This document shows, piece by piece, positions 59,757-64,000 of a DNA stretch of 64,000 nucleotides. Location: the NCBI GenBank assembly GCA_036429605.1, contig JAVFKD010000002.1, positions 2,356,001 through 2,420,000 on the forward strand, written 5' to 3'. A program made the position numbers and the translations under genes. Each line of letters opens with the position of its first letter. The first letter of the stretch is position 1. The notes under the pieces were generated by a model that searched no databases, was not told the origin of the DNA, and saw only the letters and a list, made by a program, of their open reading frames with translations. The stretch comes from Cladobotryum mycophilum (lineage: Eukaryota > Ascomycota > Sordariomycetes > Hypocreales > Hypocreaceae).

Positions 59757-61579
59757 GCTGTGTGTTGTGCACGTAGCATGAAATTAATCCTAATGCATAC
59801 CTTGGGTACTTTTACAATATCGATATACAAATAGAAGCGGACAGCATTCCAAGAATTGAGTTTGAGAGATATTGTTGGTATGCACGTGAAGGGCATGCAT
59901 GAGTGATGGATGGATGAATGTCTTTGTTGATCAAGATCTGGGGGGAGACTATTGACCGTTTCGGCGCACGCGACTGGACACTAGCTACAACCAGTACCCA
60001 GGATGAGCATACAAGTACTGGTAAGAGGACAGCATACATAAATAGCATCGCTGAGATAAGGGCGATTGAGTCATCCGAAGTGGGCGGCGGGAAATTAAAC
60101 ACGAGGACCCTGTCTCGCCTGTCCAGAATAGGAGTGGATACGTTGATATTATTAGGTTCTTCATTTCGCAGAAAAACAAACAATCAACCACTGCAATGCG
60201 CTAATATACTGTAACAATGACTGTACTCCGTAGGTACCTCGACACTCCGCAAAACAGAACACCAAGAAGAATAAAAAAGACTCCATACAAAGAGTACATC
60301 AATACCCAACACACACACACACGGGGAAAAATAATGGAGTCTCATCTGTTCCTTTCTTGCAGCTTGCATCAAACAAGGTATCGTACTCCGCTACAAGGTC
60401 TATATTACCTGCAGGACATGTTTGTGGAAATGGGATGGAAAACAATTGGGCGTTTCAACCGCTGGGATAGGAATAGCGGCGGGATTAGTGGAGGGCACCG
60501 TCAGCTTTCAGGGGTTCCATGACCCGTCCAGGCACAAGGCGCGCAGGTCTGAGACCTTTTTTCCGTCATTAGCTTCCGGACAATGGAGCTGAGGGCCTTC
60601 TAACAGCTCTCGTCCCAAGTCTCTCCAGGGCTCCCAAAGTCCACTGTGCTTCCGTTTCCAACCGCTGTGCAGCCTGCAGCCTGCAGCCCTGAACCGCTAA
60701 TCCGGGCACCACTAATTAGAGCCCTGTACTACAAGTACTTTGTACTCCAAGTAACAGCCTCCACTGACTCTGATGGATGGAAGCTTCAGCGAGTAATACC
60801 GCTGGGCACTCCACTGCACTTCAATGTACTTGTACTGACACTATAATCTAGGTAAGGGTCTGCGCTTGTTCCTGGCGCATCCCATCTGATCTACGATGAT
60901 CATTTTGACAGCCCTGCCCCCCAACCTTGACAAGACGGACTGACTGACTGACTGACACGAGGCTTTTCGACTCCTTTTTGTTTCTATTCCTTTGTGTCTT
61001 ACCCAACCTCTCTCTCGCTCGCTCGCTCTCTCTCTCTCTTCCCACCCACGAAACAACCCACCACCAGATTGGGCTTACTTACTTACTTACGGCAGGCCGC
61101 CGCCGTCGTCTCACATACGTTGCCCCCGTGCCGTGATTTTTCTTTTCTTTCTTTTTCCTGAGGAGAATCCATTTTTTGTTATTTTCTTTGCTTTTTTGGT
61201 TGCCAATTTTTTGCTTCCCACTCAATTGAATTGATTGGACACGACCTACCGAGCTACACGACCTGACACCTCTCTCTCCCTCGCACTCCAGAGCCACTAA
61301 CCAGATCGCATCGCATCCATCCCACCACCCCGTCACTCGTCTCGTCTCGTCTCGCCTCGCTCCGAGCCAAACCCCGTCGGCATCGAAACATTCTTTCTCG
61401 GAAACACGCTCTCAAACGCATTCCATCGCTCGCTTCGAAACGGTCCTTACCTGTATGGTGACAACTCTTTGCGACTTCGCAGTTGCATGATATATATCCT
61501 TTTCTTTTCCTTCTTCTTTTTGTTTGTCCTTGTGTAATGTCTTGACGATTACGAACGCGTGACGATACGGCTGCCCACC
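59757..61579. other. Intergenic and long leader of the Uds1-domain gene
   Basis: No gene supported. It contains TACTCCGTA at 60224, GACT repeats near 60938-60957, CT tracts near 61008-61040 and a TTAC repeat near 61076-61091. Confidence 0.5.
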
Positions 61580-64000
61580 ATGAATGGATATCACCAGACA
61601 GCGTCGAACCCCTATGAATATGGGGGATCAAGAACAACTGCTCCGACTTTCAATCACAATGGGAATACAATGCCAGAAGACTTTGATAAAAACGACCCGA
61701 ATGATTTTGAGAACGGCGCCCCACCATACGATACTGTAGGTCCCGCGCGCCCCATGGTGTCCAACTACCATTCTTGGCCATGATTAACGCGTTACAGATG
61801 AGCTCAAGTCAAGTCCCGAACACAGCCCTTGCTGATCTCAAGGACCCTATCCAAGTCCATTTGCTCACAGAAACCGCGCTCTCCGACAGCAAAGATTATC
61901 AGATATTGACGCAGGAAGAGGTGGACAAGCTCAAGAAACAATGCTTAATGTGGACGCAGAGGGTGGAGGTAACCAGGTCGAACCTAGCGATTCAGTCCAA
62001 GTACCGCGATGCGGCGATATCCATGGCCAAGTTGCAATCGGCGGGAAAGTCAGAAGAGGAACTACAGCACGATCACGCCGCCAGGGAAGCCGAAACGGAG
62101 AGAAGAATCATGGAGAAGAAATGCGAGCAACTTTCACGAGAACTTGTCGACCTGGAGAAGAGGCTACTGGTTCCTCAGCGGCGTCTGCTTTACCACACCG
62201 CAGGTATCCTGCAACTAACTCACAAGGTGTCAAAACGCAAGGCGCAACAGGCCAACGGACAAATCAACCACGGCGTCCCAAGTAGTCCCGAGAGCCTCTA
62301 CACATTATCACACAGCAGAGACAGCCTCGCCTTCCCCGGGGACGAAAATTACTTTGAGGATCCTGGTGTGTATCAACTAGATCCTCTTGAAATCAGGCAG
62401 CCTCCGAAAAGCACCATCGAAATCCCTCTCAGATCCCCCGTGCGCGACCAGACAAGCCAGCTTCGTGCAGAGATGGATGGCATGAAGGAAGAAAATGCGC
62501 AACTTGTCGGCCTCATGTCAGAAATGGAGAAAAAACTAAAGACTCTGAACCTGTCACTTCGGGACACCATTATCAGATTTAATCCCGAGATCAACAGTGG
62601 TTACCTAGAGCCTCCTCATCCATCCCCCTCGAACGGACCAAAACCTGGCGACTTGCTGCGGTATCAGATTGATTATTTGGAAAGTGGACTTGTGGCTGTG
62701 CAAGCAGAACAGGATTCGTTCAATGGTACTGTTAGCACTGGGGGCAGCAGTGATCAGATTGAGCCGGTCTTAATTAGTCTTTGGAACAAGATTCAGGCTG
62801 GCTTTGCCGAAACCAAGCAACGGAATGAGGAGCGCCGGAAGCACCGTGCTGAGAGGGGACTTGCGGATGTAGATGAATCCGATGATGATGTATTCGATGT
62901 TTCGGAAGCATACAGCTTGGCTGCCTTTTCAAGGAGGGTCGATTGGCTCTATCATCAGAGCTCCACCCTAAAGGACCAAAAATCTGTGCTTAAGAGGCAG
63001 ATTAAGCAGCAACGAGAATTAAACAACAAGACGGACGCCGAAAAGGACGAAGAGATGGAAAGGAGGCAGGAGGAACTCGAACAGACTCGCCTACTACTCG
63101 ACCGAGCTGAAAAGGACGCCATGGACGCTCAGACGATGCTTTCAGATGCCTTGCAGGACCTTGAACAAGCCAGAGCGACTGCTGGGTCAGCTGGTGCCGC
63201 TGATGCCGCCGAGGAAGAACTCCAGGCACGTAGCGTGAGGATAGAATCTTTGGAAGCCGAGGTTCGGGCACGCAGCACAAGGATAGAGTCCCTCGAGGCT
63301 GAGGTACAAGCACGCAGCGCCAGGATAGAGTCTCTTGAGGGAGAAATTCAAGCACGAAGCGTCCGGATTGAATCTCTCGAGGCCGAAATCGAGGCCCGCA
63401 GTGTCAAGATAAAGGCGTTCGAGACAAAGGTTGCCGGGCTGGAATCCGAACATGGCAACTCTGGGCCAAAGGTCACAGAACTGAACTCCCGACTCGATGA
63501 GGCTACAAGGGACAGGGAAAGAGCCGAGGAGACTGCCAGAGCCTTGCAACAAGAGATAGAATACAACAAGGCAGATCTGTCGACCAAGGATAAGGAACTT
63601 GCTCAGAGAGAAGAAGAGATGGAACAGCTGAACATGACGATTGCGGAACTCAAGACCGAAGTCACGATTGCTAGAGCAGAACTGGACGGTGCTTATGGAA
63701 CCCGGGCAGAACGCGCGGCAGACGTGGCAGCCCTCAAGAACAATGCCGAGCTTGTCAAGCTGAGAAATCATGTGGAGAGACTTAAGAAGGAACTGGCAGG
63801 AACGGTGGCAGATCTAGAAGCCATCACCAAGGAAACGATAGGAGCAGAACGCGAGAAGATAGATCTCGAACACAAATTGGATGAGGCCATGCTAGACAAG
63901 GCCGCCGTGGATGCCGACCTCCACAGAGCTAGAGACCAAGTTGCTAAGCTTCAGGAAGAGCTTGACAGCGAGCGTTTCAAGGTGGTTCCTGGTCAAGGCG
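61580..64000 (+). CDS. Large coiled-coil protein with Uds1 (up-regulated during septation) domain, partial
   Basis: Exons 61580..61735 and 61798..>64000, joined in phase 0. The frame stays open to the window end, giving about 786 visible residues. Residues 1-52 are disordered (MNGYHQTASNPYEYGG). The Uds1-type domain follows at about 55-200: ALADLKDPIQVHLLTETAL, YQILTQEEVDKLKKQCLMW and RVEVTRSNLAIQSKYRDAAI. Beyond it is mostly coiled coil, with a tandem 14-residue repeat ARSVRIESLEAEVR at 63226-63435. Uds1-domain proteins are fungal and linked to septation and cell polarity; a cortical or septal scaffold role is inferred. Confidence 0.8.
63226..63435 (+). repeat. Five tandem 42-bp (14-residue) coding repeats
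   Basis: Four good copies and a diverged fifth of the 14-residue unit ARSxRIESLEAEVx, in frame, equal to two heptads each. They lie within the coiled coil of the Uds1-domain gene. Confidence 0.9.

Noticed and set aside
59812..60183. Minus-strand ORF with a hydrophobic stretch
   Set aside because: Begins in the 3' region of the rhomboid-like gene and shows no splice or start context; the hydrophobicity alone is not enough.
63187..63771. 194-codon minus-strand ORF with Leu/Tyr/Ala repeats
   Set aside because: It is the antisense of the in-frame 42-bp coding repeat in the Uds1-domain gene.

Overview
The window is nuclear DNA from a filamentous ascomycete (Pezizomycotina). Sordariomycetes, probably Hypocreales, is my inference from protein flavour, not a measurement. 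Evidence for a fungus: many 48-100 nt introns with GTAAGT/GTATGT donors and CTAAC/CTGAC branch sites, a nuclear tRNA-Ala with an intron, and typical fungal genes (cofilin, BYR4, Pumilio, Rnt1-type RNase III, complex I 78 kDa subunit, mitochondrial HSP60). I saw no transposon, CRISPR array, rRNA or bacterial-type operon.

Region 1 (1-13 kb, perhaps to 18 kb) is the most unusual part. Four small minus-strand genes (one cut by the left edge) and four small plus-strand genes diverge from a 3.5 kb gene-free gap. Each encodes a short helical domain; the plus group and gene D add low-complexity, mostly basic tails and D carries an AT-hook. All four minus-strand first exons end at the equivalent residue with a phase-2 intron, which argues for local duplication. 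A coiled-coil protein (14.1-15.1 kb) and a five-exon protein with another small conserved domain (16-17.8 kb) follow.

Region 2 (19-33 kb) is housekeeping: HSP60, cofilin, GET5, the septation regulator BYR4, an XRCC4-like end-joining factor and an aldo-keto reductase. Region 3 (34-46 kb) has SelO/FMP40, the complex I 78 kDa subunit, a poly-Q protein, an ACBP/ATG37-like membrane protein, tRNA-Ala(AGC), RNase III and mitoribosomal protein S33. Region 4 (47-64 kb) has a Pumilio protein, a KPWE-motif PEX39-like protein, a mitochondrial PP2C (PTC5-like), a TDT/SLAC1-type anion transporter with an 8-nt exon, a rhomboid-like DSC2/UBAC2-type protein and the 5' part of a large Uds1-domain coiled-coil protein that runs off the right edge.

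Six genes contain seven one-base reading-frame breaks, each inside or beside a homopolymer run, including in genes expected to be important such as HSP60 and BYR4. The simplest reading is homopolymer indel error in this assembly. The coordinates given span the breaks and no corrected sequence is written.
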